The notes under the pieces are model-generated. The model was not told the origin of the DNA and ran no database searches. It saw nothing but the letters and a program-made list of their open reading frames with translations. Below, piece after piece: positions 15,541 through 24,100 of a stretch of DNA of 64,000 nucleotides; position 1 is the first letter of the stretch; the number at the start of each line of letters is the position of its first letter. The stretch lies in NCBI GenBank assembly GCA_046329585.1, contig JAXLUI010000002.1, forward strand, positions 1,798,001 through 1,862,000, read 5' to 3'. Source of the DNA: DLKC01 sp002478885 (lineage in GTDB: Bacteria; Bacteroidota; Bacteroidia; Chitinophagales; Chitinophagaceae). Both the position numbers and the translations under genes were made by a program.

Positions 15541-16007
15541 ATGAAAAGTAATTACGTTTTTGAATCAACTGGGAATAAAGATGGACAGATAGCTTTATTG
15601 GGCTTCTCGGGTATTTTTTTATAATATTTCTTATTTTTTTGATTTTAAAATTCACAACCTACATGTTGTTTCTAACGATAATAGCGTTTATAATTTTTAT
15701 TTTTATTAATCTTTATTACAAAAAATTCTATGACATAAAAATCGGCAATGGGGTTATTAGCTTTAATAATCTGTGGGAAAAAGGCACTTATTCTGTTAAA
15801 TCATTAAAAGATGTAAAACCACTTCCATTATTTTACCCCACACTTATAAATAAGTTTTTAGAATTCACTTTTAAAGATGGAAGGAAAATAGCTACTAAGA
15901 TTCCAAATTATCTGAAAATTTACTTTTCTAAAGACGGGGTTAATCTTTATTTAGAAAATCTTCGCAACCCTGTTCTTTCTTCAACAAAACTTGATTTAGC
16001 TGAATGA
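15541..16007 (+). pseudogene. Two-pass membrane protein gene with apparent frameshift
   Basis: From ATG 15541 the frame reads MKSNYVFESTGNK and then stops at about 15624. From about 15579 another frame is open and reads RWTDSFIGLLGYFFIIFLIF, then a second membrane segment (MLFLTIIAFIIFIFINL) and a soluble domain of about 85 residues to 16007. Adding one A to the AAA run at 15577-15579 joins the two into a continuous protein of about 155 residues with two membrane segments. So this is a single gene with a 1-base deletion, or a sequencing error. If translated as it stands, ATG 15663 would give a 114-residue protein. The soluble part (IKIGNGVISFNNLW, LEFTFKDGRKIATKI) looks like a small beta-rich PH-like domain. 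Function is unknown. Confidence 0.5.
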
Positions 16008-16136
16008 ATAACCCTGTAGCATGCCATACTGCCGCATATACCCTGACCTGTACCCAAGCCTGGAGAAACATTGTTAAATTCTATGAGTATTTGATTTTGA
16101 AAATTGTTTATATTAAATAATCATAAAAGAATCGCA

Positions 16137-16493
16137 ATGAGTGATGACGAACTTTTAAATGCTATAAAAGAATTTACACAGGAGCAAGCAGGAAGATATC
16201 CGAAAGATGTAAAAGAGAGCTCCTGTTTAGAAAAACATTTAGGCATATATGGGGATGATGCAATGGAGTACATAATAGCTTTTGGAAAAAAATTTAATGT
16301 AGATGTATCAAAATTTATGGCAACCGAGTATTTTAGTGCAGAGGGTTTCGATATAATAGGTGCAGGAGCAAGGCTTTTTACAGGGAAAAAATCAATAAAA
16401 AAGAAAGACCTTTTAATACTTCATTTAATAAAAGCAATTAAAGCAGGAAAGTTAAATCAAGAAATAATCAATAATAGCAAGCCCTCGTTTTGA
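16137..16493 (+). CDS. DUF1493-family acyl-carrier-like protein
   Basis: 118 residues from ATG 16137. The segment LEKHLGIYGDDAMEYIIAFG, followed by KKFNVDVSKF and EYFSAEGFD, matches DUF1493, a family with an acyl-carrier-protein-like fold in which a GDDA motif replaces the usual phosphopantetheine GDS site. The serine attachment residue is absent, so it is unlikely to carry an acyl chain. DUF1493 genes are typical of accessory regions with small proteins of unknown role. It lies in the AT-rich patch, 130 bp after the frameshifted membrane-protein gene and 11 bp before repeat class 2 copy 2. Confidence 0.65.
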   Translation: MSDDELLNAIKEFTQEQAGRYPKDVKESSCLEKHLGIYGDDAMEYIIAFGKKFNVDVSKFMATEYFSAEGFDIIGAGARLFTGKKSIKKKDLLILHLIKAIKAGKLNQEIINNSKPSF

Positions 16494-16503
16494 GGGCCCT
16501 ATT

Positions 16504-16709
16504 CTGGCGCAGGTCTCCCGACCCGTGCCGAAACGTCACTTGGTTCAAATATACAAAGGCCTCAATTCATTGCACGATATCAAAACAAGGCAGCTAAAAA
16601 CAGAAAGTTCAAAGCAGAAATTCGTATCTTAATTGCCATGAGCAGTAAGTATAAATTTGTCAATCCCTCATATTGGAAAAGGTCAGTAGACCTGGGCTAA
16701 ACTGGAGGC
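16504..16709 (+). repeat. Intergenic repeat, class 2 copy 2, with transposase-like start
   Basis: The left end is CTGGCGCAGGTCTCCCGACC. The right part carries the mini-frame MSSKYKFVNPSYWKRSVDLG followed by a stop. The right end, GTAGACCTGGGCTAAACTGG, is an imperfect inverted match of the left end. It is closely similar to 15313-15509 over the right 150 bp. Confidence 0.7.
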
Positions 16710-16788
16710 GTTGTGGCAGATAAAGTATTACCAAAGGTTACTGTGGAACAGTTTACTAATGAGCTTGATTATAAACACGAGATTTAAG

Positions 16789-17157
16789 ATGAGCAAAGAA
16801 TATAAAGCATATCGTTTTTTTGTAATGATGTATGTATTGGTCATTGCAAATTTTGCTGTACTTCTTTCGGAGAGAACCAGTTATTATATCTGGTTTGGTT
16901 CTTCAATACTACTTCTTTTTGGGTTGTTAATTTATGAGAAAGGCAAGCTCTTAGATTTAATGAGGCACTCCACAACTTATAAGTTGTCACAACACAGTAT
17001 TTTTTTAATAGCGTTTATTATAACATATCCTCGCCATTATCAGCAATATCGCCATTTAGATTATGGTTATGTCGTGTTATTGCAAATAGTAAATGTTCTT
17101 TTGTTTGCTATTGTTTTCTGTGTCAAGAAGAAATCTCTTAAACCTGAAAATATTTAA
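16789..17157 (+). CDS. Four-pass small membrane protein
   Basis: 122 residues from ATG 16789. Four hydrophobic stretches are visible: FFVMMYVLVIANFAVLL, YIWFGSSILLLFGLLIY, SIFLIAFIITYP and VVLLQIVNVLLFAIVFCV. The tail is basic (KKKSLKPENI). Codons upstream of 16789 belong to the end of the preceding repeat, so that ATG is the preferred start. It stands between repeats of class 2 on both sides, like a cassette. There is no recognisable family. The small size and setting would suit an immunity or accessory protein, but nothing in the sequence shows it. Confidence 0.55.
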   Translation: MSKEYKAYRFFVMMYVLVIANFAVLLSERTSYYIWFGSSILLLFGLLIYEKGKLLDLMRHSTTYKLSQHSIFLIAFIITYPRHYQQYRHLDYGYVVLLQIVNVLLFAIVFCVKKKSLKPENI

Positions 17158-17179
17158 TGGAGAGGTAGAAAGGCTCACA

Positions 17180-17326
17180 CTGGCGCAGGTCCCCTCACTA
17201 GTTCCCAAACTGCATAAGGTTTCCTTAATTTAGTTATGATACAAAGTCCCAATAAAACTCTTAGTCGTTCAGGCTAATAGTCAAGTAACTTTAAGGCACA
17301 GGTTTGGAGACCTGCGCCAAAATGAG
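17180..17326. repeat. Intergenic repeat, class 2 copy 3 (ends only)
   Basis: The left end CTGGCGCAGGTCCCCTCAC and the right end GGAGACCTGCGCCAAAATGA are near-perfect inverted copies of each other and match the ends of copies 1 and 2. The 110 bp between are unrelated and hold no gene. Confidence 0.7.
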
Positions 17327-17341
17327 ATGCCTCGTGCCCCG

Positions 17342-17416
17342 GCATGACAAGTCATGGCTCTTTAATAAAGCTCATACTACATGCTCAGCTTATCGTTATT
17401 CCTAAGCTTGTCATGC
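17342..17416. repeat. 10-bp inverted repeat pair
   Basis: GCATGACAAG at 17342 and CTTGTCATGC at 17407 are perfect inverted copies 55 bp apart. The right arm continues into TGACGAAGGAAGCATCT, which resembles a sequence that recurs between genes in many Bacteroidota genomes (from memory). The rest of the 17158-17502 gap contains no gene. Confidence 0.5.
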
Positions 17417-17502
17417 TGACGAAGGAAGCATCTATCGTTAATCGGCCTGTGTGCCCCTTTGGTTGTATGTTGGATTGCACTAAAGATTCAAGGTGAAACT
17501 TA

Positions 17503-18108
17503 CTATTGAGGCAAATCTATTTTTACGCCGTCGTAGATGTCTGACAAGGCGAGTGTTTCTTCAATAGCTTTTATTTCGAGAAGGTCATCGGCTTTATTAT
17601 ATTCTTCCAATTCCCAATGGTTGCGCTCATTCAGTCGAAATACTTCAATGTGCATTGTTTCGGAATCAACAAGAATATATTCTTTTAAAGTTGGTATGTC
17701 GCGGTAAAATTTAAACTTTTCACCACGATCATAGTTGCTGGTGGATGGTGAAAGTATTTCGATAATTGCAGCGGGATTTAAAACATTGTAATCATCGTTA
17801 TTTAGTGTAATTACTTCTCCGCAAATGATAGAAATATCCGGGTAGGTAAATAAAGTGTTTGATTCGATATGTATGCGCTGATCACTACCGTAAGGTTTAC
17901 ATTTTTTTCCTTTTAGCTTGTGGCCAAGCGAAACCAATAAATTAGTGCTGATTGTATTATGCGGCAGCTTTGCACCGGACACTGCAAAAATTTCTCCCTG
18001 GTAATATTCATACTTTTCCACCGCATCATTTTCCATTGCCAAATATTCTTCAACAGAGAATTTTTGCTTGCCGTAAGCTATAGCAGGTTCTCTTACTTCA
18101 GTGTTCAT
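17503..18108 (-). CDS. Uma2-family putative endonuclease (DUF820)
   Basis: 201 residues. The fold is the restriction-endonuclease type PD-(D/E)xK. YPDISIICGE gives the Asp, PAAIIEILSPSTSNYDRG the Glu, and KFKFYRDIPTLKEYILVD follows with the conserved Lys. The N-terminus (FSVEEYLAMEN, KYEYYQGEIFAVSGA) is the standard Uma2 opening. These proteins are widespread in Bacteroidota and cyanobacteria, often in several copies, and their cellular target is not established. It stands alone between the AT-rich patch and ftsK. Confidence 0.9.
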   Translation of the reverse strand: MNTEVREPAIAYGKQKFSVEEYLAMENDAVEKYEYYQGEIFAVSGAKLPHNTISTNLLVSLGHKLKGKKCKPYGSDQRIHIESNTLFTYPDISIICGEVITLNNDDYNVLNPAAIIEILSPSTSNYDRGEKFKFYRDIPTLKEYILVDSETMHIEVFRLNERNHWELEEYNKADDLLEIKAIEETLALSDIYDGVKIDLPQ

Positions 18109-18239
18109 TGAATAAAATTACAAAGCAGGGATGAGAAATACAAGATGCGATACGCCCGGCATTAATAGCAGGTCGTGATTTTGTTGCTGCCAAAATGCAG
18201 CTACGCTAACAATAATACATGCTGATTTGAAAAACATCT

Positions 18240-18319
18240 GCACAAGTGAGTGACCCCGGATCGTGCCTCCCGGAGCTAAAGCACAACCGGCGATGCCATA
18301 TGCACTACCACCGGCTACA
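18240..18319 (+). repeat. Dispersed repeat, long variant copy E (80 bp)
   Basis: Begins GCACAAGTGAGTGACCCCGG and ends CCGGCTACA. It belongs to the long length class and carries the CCCGGATC element seen in copies J, L1 and M. It lies between ftsK and the Uma2 gene. Confidence 0.55.
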
Positions 18320-18326
18320 CAAATTT

Positions 18327-20918
18327 TTACCCCATCAGGTCGAGCATTTCCTGCAGTTCGGCATCGGTATGCACCAGCACTTCTCTTGCCTTGCTGCCAA
18401 GGTTGGGGCCGACAATACCTGCTGCTTCGAGCTGGTCCATAAGGCGGCCGGCACGGTTATAACCAAGTTTCATGCGGCGCTGAATGAGGGAAGTGCTGCC
18501 CATCTGGTTTTGCACGATCAGTCTCGCAGCATCTTCAAACAAAGGATCGCGGTTGGCTGCGTCAAAGTCTTTGCCTTCGGTCTCTTTTTCGTCGATGTAT
18601 TCCGGCAGCATGAACGCATCGGGATAGCCGCGTTGCTCGCCGATAAAGTCGCAGATATGTTCCACTTCGGGTGTATCGACAAAGGCGCATTGCAGCCTTG
18701 TGATTTCGCCATTATAACTTACGAGCATATCGCCTTTACCAATCAGTTGCTCGGCGCCACCGGCATCGAGAATGGTGCGGCTGTCGATCTTTGACGAAAC
18801 CTTAAATGCCATACGGGCCGGGAAGTTCGCCTTGATGGTTCCTGTGATGATATTTACAGAAGGCCGCTGTGTTGCAATGATCAGGTGAATACCTACAGCC
18901 CTTGCAAGCTGCGCCAGCCTTGCGATAGGCATTTCAATCTCTTTACCGGCTGTCATGATCAGATCGGCGAACTCATCGATCACCAGCACAATGAATGGAA
19001 GGAACTGGTGCCCTTTCTGCGGATTGAGTTTGCGCTTGATAAACTTTTCGTTGTACTCTTTGATGTTCCTGCAACCAGCTTCTTTTAAAAGGTCGTAGCG
19101 GTTGTCCATCTCGATACAAAGTGCATTGAGCGTGTACACCACTTTCTTTGTATCGGTGATGATTGGCTCTTCTTCACCGGGGAGCTTAGCGAGAAAATGT
19201 TTCTCTATGGCTCGGTATAAGCTCAACTCCACTTTCTTTGGATCGACCAGCACCAGCTTTAGTTGCGATGGGTGTTTTTTATAGAGCAATGAAACAAGCA
19301 ATGCATTCACGCCGACAGATTTACCCTGGCCTGTAGCGCCGGCCATAAGCAGGTGCGGCATGCTTGCAAGGTCAACGATGAAATTTTCGTTATCGATTCT
19401 TTTACCGATCGCGATTGGTAAGGCAAAATTGTTGTTCTGGAATTTATCGGAGGAAAGCAGTGTCTTCATGCTCACCACGGTCTTGCGTACGTTGGGCACT
19501 TCAATACCGATCGTGCCCCTTCCGGGTATTGGCGCGATGATGCGGATGCCAAGCGCAGCCAAACTCAACGCAATGTCGTCTTCCAGGTTTTTGATACGGC
19601 TGATACGAACACCGGGGGCAGGAACAATCTCATACAATGTTACTGTTGGCCCGATGGTCGCTGCGATACGCTGGATCGCGATATCGTAATTTTTTAGTGT
19701 AGCTATGATCTGGTTCTTGTGTGCTTCCAGTTCGGCAGGATCATGAACGATCTTTTCGCTGCCATGTCCTTCGAGCAGATCGAGTGAGGGGAACTTATAA
19801 TCCCTCAGGTCGAGCGATGGCTCATAATCAGAAGTCGGCACCTGGAAATTGCTGTTGTAATGTTTGTCATCCGCAATATCATCTTCGTTTTCGGGTGGCT
19901 TTATTTCCAGTTCCACCGGTTCTGCCATTTGCTTTTTTGCTGCGGAAGCCTTCCTGACGGGCAATGCTGCAGGAATGATTTCTGCTGAAGTTTCCGGCGC
20001 GAGTTGCTCCGTATATGCAGGTTCTTCGACAGGGGTGGTGGCTGTATCGGTGAGCAAGTCTTTTTCCGTAACTGCAAAATCGTGCATGGGGTTTACCGGC
20101 ACTACTTCCTCTTTTGGCATGATGACCATCACGTTGCCGTCGTTTTTAAGCTTGTTGTTATTGGTAAGCGGATCGGCAGCGGGCTGGGCTTCTCCTTTAA
20201 CAAAGAATGGAATGGGAGAAACACCCACGTCTTCCTCGTCTACATCTTCCTGCATTTCGTCGGGCAATGCCTCTTCTGCTGTAACAGGTTTTGGTTTGCG
20301 CTTTGGCAATGCAAACACCGGGTTGAAACGCCAGATAACATAACTCAACACCGACAAACCGATCAATGCCGCGGTGCCGGTATTGCCGATCCATTTCACC
20401 AGCCAGGCCTTTATAAGCTCCCCTACAGCGCCGCCGTAAGAGAATGTTGTATCGCCTGCAAAAAATGACAGGGCCACGCTCAGCACCGGGAGGCCGATAA
20501 CCAGGTAGCGCAGGTTGCGGGCAAGGCTAAATACCTTTTTACCGGCAAGCAGGTTAATACCAAGCACAAAAAAGAAAGTGCAGAATAAAAAAGAAGCGAG
20601 GCCAAAACCGTTATAGATAAGATTATGGCTGGTATAGGCGCCGAGCACGCCCATCATGTTCTGGACCTTTACATCATCTGTCGCGAATATTTTTACACCG
20701 AATTGAAATACTTTATCCTGGTCTTCCTGCCAGGTGAATATATAAGAGGCAAAAGCAGTAAAAAGAAAGGCAGCAACAAGCAGGCAAACCGCACCGGCAA
20801 TCTTTGTAGTCCGTTCATCTTTCACCACCTCTTTAACCGTGACCTCTGCTTCTTTCTCGGGCTTTAGTTTATCGGGATCCGGAGGCGGCGGCGTTTTCTT
20901 TTTAATCCTGTTGGCCAT
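18327..20918 (-). CDS. ftsK: DNA translocase FtsK
   Basis: 863 residues. The N-terminal domain has four membrane segments (about 40-60, 95-130, 140-160 and 180-200), which anchor the protein at the septum. A Pro/Glu-rich linker runs to about 390. The RecA-like motor follows, with Walker A GATGQGKSVGVNALL near residue 528 and Walker B LPFIVLVIDEFADLIM, plus the IATQRPSVNIITG motif. The C-terminal gamma domain (IQRRMKLGYNRAGRLMDQLE) recognises orienting DNA sequences. The protein moves chromosome ends through the closing septum and activates XerCD recombination. It is a single-gene unit with repeat copy E at its 3' end. Confidence 0.96.
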   Translation of the reverse strand: MANRIKKKTPPPPDPDKLKPEKEAEVTVKEVVKDERTTKIAGAVCLLVAAFLFTAFASYIFTWQEDQDKVFQFGVKIFATDDVKVQNMMGVLGAYTSHNLIYNGFGLASFLFCTFFFVLGINLLAGKKVFSLARNLRYLVIGLPVLSVALSFFAGDTTFSYGGAVGELIKAWLVKWIGNTGTAALIGLSVLSYVIWRFNPVFALPKRKPKPVTAEEALPDEMQEDVDEEDVGVSPIPFFVKGEAQPAADPLTNNNKLKNDGNVMVIMPKEEVVPVNPMHDFAVTEKDLLTDTATTPVEEPAYTEQLAPETSAEIIPAALPVRKASAAKKQMAEPVELEIKPPENEDDIADDKHYNSNFQVPTSDYEPSLDLRDYKFPSLDLLEGHGSEKIVHDPAELEAHKNQIIATLKNYDIAIQRIAATIGPTVTLYEIVPAPGVRISRIKNLEDDIALSLAALGIRIIAPIPGRGTIGIEVPNVRKTVVSMKTLLSSDKFQNNNFALPIAIGKRIDNENFIVDLASMPHLLMAGATGQGKSVGVNALLVSLLYKKHPSQLKLVLVDPKKVELSLYRAIEKHFLAKLPGEEEPIITDTKKVVYTLNALCIEMDNRYDLLKEAGCRNIKEYNEKFIKRKLNPQKGHQFLPFIVLVIDEFADLIMTAGKEIEMPIARLAQLARAVGIHLIIATQRPSVNIITGTIKANFPARMAFKVSSKIDSRTILDAGGAEQLIGKGDMLVSYNGEITRLQCAFVDTPEVEHICDFIGEQRGYPDAFMLPEYIDEKETEGKDFDAANRDPLFEDAARLIVQNQMGSTSLIQRRMKLGYNRAGRLMDQLEAAGIVGPNLGSKAREVLVHTDAELQEMLDLMG

Positions 20919-21063
20919 AATTATTTCTACTGGTCACAAATATAACGGGATTGGTGGAGAGAATGGTATTTGGGCAGGATCGCAAATTGTCCACAGGGGC
21001 GGCAAACGGCGGACGGGAGGCGTGAAACGTAAGACAGGCAACCGGCGACCGGCACCGGAGCTA

Positions 21064-21720
21064 TTAAGCTGGCACCATTAACCCGTCTTTCATGTGCAGG
21101 GTGCGATCGCTCATACGGGCCAGTTCTTCGTTGTGTGTAACAATAAGAAAGGTTTGTTGCAATGCTGCACGTAATTGCAGGAAGAGATCGTGGAGGTCTT
21201 TGGCATTGCTGCTATCGAGGTTGCCGGTAGGTTCATCTGCAAACACTATAGAAGGTTTATTGATCAGCGCTCTTGCCACGGCAACCCGCTGTTGCTCACC
21301 ACCGCTGAGTTCATTGGGCTTATTATCAAGCCGATCGCTGAGGCCGAGCAACTTAAGCAAACGTTTGGCATCGTCCTCTACTTCCTTTTTACGCCGGCCG
21401 GCTATCCAGCCAGGTATGCAAACATTTTCCTGCGCACTAAACTCGGGCAGTAAATGATGAAACTGGAAAACAAAACCAATCTGCTTATTGCGAAAGTCAG
21501 CGAGCCTGCGGCCCTTAAGATTGTGCACGGGAATATTGTTGAGCATCATCGTACCGCTGTCGGGCAGATCGAGTGTGCCCAAAATATGCAGTAATGTGCT
21601 TTTGCCGGCGCCGGAAGAGCCAACGATGGAAACAATCTCGCCCTTGTTCACCGTAATATCCACGCCCTTTAGTACATGAACCTGGCCGTAATGTTTTTGT
21701 ATTCCCGAAGCGGTAAGCAT
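21064..21720 (-). CDS. lolD: ABC transporter ATP-binding protein, LolD/MacB type
   Basis: 218 residues from ATG 21720, where the first strand MLTASGIQKHYGQVHVLKG begins; a 48-codon extension upstream has no ABC sequence and would run over the promoter of the divergent gene. It has Walker A GSSGAGKST, Q-loop FVFQFHHLLPEFSA, signature LSGGEQQRVAVARAL, Walker B IVFADEPTGNLD and an H-loop THN. The HHLLPEFSAQENV segment is typical of LolD, the ATPase that releases lipoproteins from the inner membrane with LolCE. No LolC/E permease gene is adjacent, so a related efflux role (MacB class) remains possible. Confidence 0.85.
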   Translation of the reverse strand: MLTASGIQKHYGQVHVLKGVDITVNKGEIVSIVGSSGAGKSTLLHILGTLDLPDSGTMMLNNIPVHNLKGRRLADFRNKQIGFVFQFHHLLPEFSAQENVCIPGWIAGRRKKEVEDDAKRLLKLLGLSDRLDNKPNELSGGEQQRVAVARALINKPSIVFADEPTGNLDSSNAKDLHDLFLQLRAALQQTFLIVTHNEELARMSDRTLHMKDGLMVPA

Positions 21721-21828
21721 AAAGCGTTTTTGCTGGTAAATAAAGACGGCCTTAAAGCCGTTTGCAAATAAAGTTTTTTTCTTCCGCTTAAGTTTTAAAA
21801 TTATTTTAAACCCTAAGCCAAAGGCAGA

Positions 21829-21859
21829 TTTGGTTATTTCGTCACAAGAGTTACATTTG
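21829..21859 (+). promoter_or_regulatory. Bacteroidota-type promoter of the DUF2795 gene
   Basis: TTTG at 21829-21832, 19 bases, then TACATTTG at 21852-21859, a full match to TTTG-N19-TAnnTTTG. Transcription would start about 10-15 nt before the ATG at 21878. Confidence 0.75.
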
Positions 21860-21877
21860 CGCAAAAATTTAGAGACT

Positions 21878-22099
21878 ATGTTCTGGACACTGGAATTAGC
21901 AAGCTACCTTGAAGAAGCTCCCTGGCCTGCAACCAAGGATGAACTGATCGACTATGCAATACGCAGTGGCGCACCAATAGAAGTGGTCGAAAATCTACAG
22001 GAACTGGAAGATGAAGGCGAAGTGTATGAAAGCATAGAAGATATTTGGCCCGATTACCCGAGCCAGGAAGATTTTATGTTTAACGAAGATGAGTATTGA
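21878..22099 (+). CDS. DUF2795-family small protein
   Basis: 73 residues from ATG 21878, just after a consensus promoter. The sequence starts MFWTLELASYLEEAPWPATK and continues DELIDYAIRSGAPIEVVENL, then an acidic tail (QELEDEGEVYESIEDIWPDY). DUF2795 proteins are small helical proteins conserved in Bacteroidota and other phyla; their biochemical role is unknown. A terminator follows 48 bp after the stop, so the gene is monocistronic. Confidence 0.8.
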   Translation: MFWTLELASYLEEAPWPATKDELIDYAIRSGAPIEVVENLQELEDEGEVYESIEDIWPDYPSQEDFMFNEDEY

Positions 22100-22147
22100 G
22101 TTCTTGTTGTTGGTGCAGTATTGTTAAACCCACAGACAAAATATTAA

Positions 22148-22176
22148 AGCCGTTGCAGCGATGCAGCGGTTTTTTA
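22148..22176 (+). terminator. Rho-independent terminator after the DUF2795 gene
   Basis: The arms CCGTTGC and GCAGCGG (one G-T pair) are followed by six T residues. Confidence 0.8.
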
Positions 22177-22201
22177 TTGTGCCTTTGTAAGCTGTTTTTT
22201 T

Positions 22202-22276
22202 TGAGCCCGGCTTTAGTAAGGGCACCGGGCTTTACTGCGCGAAAGTGCCGGCTTATCCTGCGTCGCACACTCCACC
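22202..22276 (-). repeat. Dispersed repeat, long copy F (75 bp)
   Basis: Minus-strand reading: GGTGGAGTGTGCGACGCAGG, then GCCGGCACT, then two GCCCGG/GCCGGG ends, finishing GGGCTCA followed by a run of A. Copies O and S share the GCCGGCACT middle. Confidence 0.75.
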
Positions 22277-22308
22277 GTTCCTTCATTGGCTGAGCATGTT
22301 TAAGTTAC

Positions 22309-22998
22309 TTACTTGTTTCTCAGGAATTCCATAAAATCGTCCTGCGTTGAAGAATAGGTAAATACAGATTTTATCAAAATAAAATTGCCTTTATCGTAAC
22401 AGTAGTCATACGCATATTTGGCAAGCGCGATCCTCGAGTCGTCGTATATAAGCAGTTTGCACAACTGGGCAACCTGGTCGGTGGTAAGCAGGTTATTTTT
22501 CAATACGATCTTTGCGTTGGCGAGTTTATCATCATCAAAATAGTTTGCTGAAACAGTAGCTTTCAGCTTTGCAAAATCCGCATTGGAAACAGGGCCATTC
22601 GCGGAATAGCCATTACCCGATGCAGGCGGATTGATATATGAACCACCCGACCATTCATCTTCGACAAGGCTGCTCTCATCTGTGACGGTCTTGCCAAAAC
22701 GAAGCACGGCAATTTCCTTGTGGCGACCCAGATTCAGTTGCACCGTAGCGTTGAAAACCTGTTCATAGGTTTCATCGGCGCGCCCTACATGCTGCAACTG
22801 AAAAATGCTGATATCATAATTGCCGGGCCGCAGGTTTTGAATGGTGACCGACCTGTCCTGCAGCGCATATTTTTTATCATTCACAATAACCCTAAGGTTG
22901 CCGTTACCCGTAGTGCTGATGGTTAATGCGGCATAGTCCTGTGCCGCTGACAATAATGCTGAGCAAATAAAACAAAGACTGAATAAAATGTCTTTCAT
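22309..22998 (-). CDS. Secreted DUF4476 protein
   Basis: 229 residues from ATG 22998. A signal peptide (MKDILFSLCFICSALLSAA) precedes an N-terminal beta domain of about 90 residues that includes YDISIFQLQHVG, as in proteins with an embedded PEGA-like fold. The C-terminal part (FAKLKATVSANYFDDDKLA, LTTDQVAQLCKLLIYDD, ALAKYAYDYCYDKGNF) matches DUF4476, a helical domain of Bacteroidota surface or periplasmic proteins. Function is not known. The promoter region is shared with the plus-strand DNA leading to the methyltransferase gene. Confidence 0.8.
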   Translation of the reverse strand: MKDILFSLCFICSALLSAAQDYAALTISTTGNGNLRVIVNDKKYALQDRSVTIQNLRPGNYDISIFQLQHVGRADETYEQVFNATVQLNLGRHKEIAVLRFGKTVTDESSLVEDEWSGGSYINPPASGNGYSANGPVSNADFAKLKATVSANYFDDDKLANAKIVLKNNLLTTDQVAQLCKLLIYDDSRIALAKYAYDYCYDKGNFILIKSVFTYSSTQDDFMEFLRNK

Positions 22999-23056
22999 CG
23001 CAAATGGTTTCGGCAATAAAAATAATCATCGCCATCAATTGCTATATACCCTGAAG

Positions 23057-23200
23057 ATGGTAGATAAGAAAGAGCAAAGCGATTACCACGACAAATTGAT
23101 TGATCTGTTTTTCGAACAGCTAAAGGCTGTTTTTACCCAACCAACCTGCGCAACAACACCAATGCAATCTGTTTCATTACATTTGAACCCATTAATCTAA
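23057..23200 (+). CDS. Possible very small protein
   Basis: 47 codons starting MVDKKEQSDYHDKLIDLFFE, amphipathic at the N-terminal half. It lies in the 233-bp gap before the methyltransferase gene, on the same strand. No family is recognised and there is no clear ribosome binding site; it may be chance. Confidence 0.2.
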   Translation: MVDKKEQSDYHDKLIDLFFEQLKAVFTQPTCATTPMQSVSLHLNPLI

Positions 23201-23231
23201 ACCAACATCACTCATAAAAAAGCATGCTGCT

Positions 23232-23942
23232 GTGACCAAACCAATAAACAACGATGCCGACGCGGTTTTTACAAAAAACTGGAACGTGTATAATAAAATG
23301 ATCGCACACAATTACATGTTCCACCGCGAGTTTATTAACGAGATCAACCGCGTTATCGATACTATGCCCGTTTCACAACCGCTCACCGTGCTTGACCTCG
23401 GCTGCGGTGATGCCGCTTTGTTCAGTAAGGTGCTGGAACGGAGGCCCATTGCGTTATATGTAGGGTACGATACATCCGCGGAGGTGCTGCGGTATGCGGC
23501 TGCGTCGCTGCAGGGGTTAAAGGCCGATACCCGCCTCGTTAATGATTACCTGCAAAATGCAACAACAATTGAGCAGGAGCCATTCGATCTTGTCTACAGC
23601 AGTTTTGCCATACACCACCTGCAGGAGGAACAGAAAATCCGTTTTTTCCGGGAAGCCTACGACCGCCTGCTGGCACCCGGCGGCGTTTTTGTTTATGTGG
23701 ATGTATTGCGGGCCGACGGCCAGCCGAGAAGCGAATACCTCGAGGCATACGTCAATAATATGGCCGCCAAATGGATCGCCCTGGACCAGCTTGAATTCAA
23801 ACTGATCGAAGACCATATCCGCGCCTATGACTTTCCCATGGAAAAAGGCAAACTCACGACACTGTTACGGGAAACGGGGTTTTCCGTTAGCGAGCCCGCT
23901 TTGTTTGATGGCATGCATTCGATCCTTGTGCTGAGGAAATAA
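23232..23942 (+). CDS. Class I SAM-dependent methyltransferase
   Basis: 236 residues, starting at a GTG codon. The Rossmann motifs are in order: motif I LTVLDLGCGDAALFSKV (about residues 54-70), an acidic turn near GYDTSAEVLRYA, motif II region PFDLVYSSFAIHHLQ, and RLLAPGGVFVYVDVLRAD. It is a class I small-molecule or protein methyltransferase of the Methyltransf_11/12/25 type; the substrate cannot be read from the sequence. It is flanked by unrelated genes and appears to be transcribed alone. Confidence 0.88.
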   Translation: MTKPINNDADAVFTKNWNVYNKMIAHNYMFHREFINEINRVIDTMPVSQPLTVLDLGCGDAALFSKVLERRPIALYVGYDTSAEVLRYAAASLQGLKADTRLVNDYLQNATTIEQEPFDLVYSSFAIHHLQEEQKIRFFREAYDRLLAPGGVFVYVDVLRADGQPRSEYLEAYVNNMAAKWIALDQLEFKLIEDHIRAYDFPMEKGKLTTLLRETGFSVSEPALFDGMHSILVLRK

Positions 23943-24100
23943 TCAGCAGGCGTCAGCCATACCATCCAACGCCATAACTAACATTTTGCCTTGTATGCCG
24001 GGTGCCGCATTTTATATCGCCAACAATGATAGTTAGCAGCCTGGCCGGAAGACCTGCAGCAAGGGAACAGGATTGAGGCATTGAAAAGTAAAAACTAAAT

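Noticed and set aside
19864..20468. Long plus-strand frames opposite ftsK
   Set aside because: Low-complexity mirror frames of the linker and motor coding sequence; no domain or signal.
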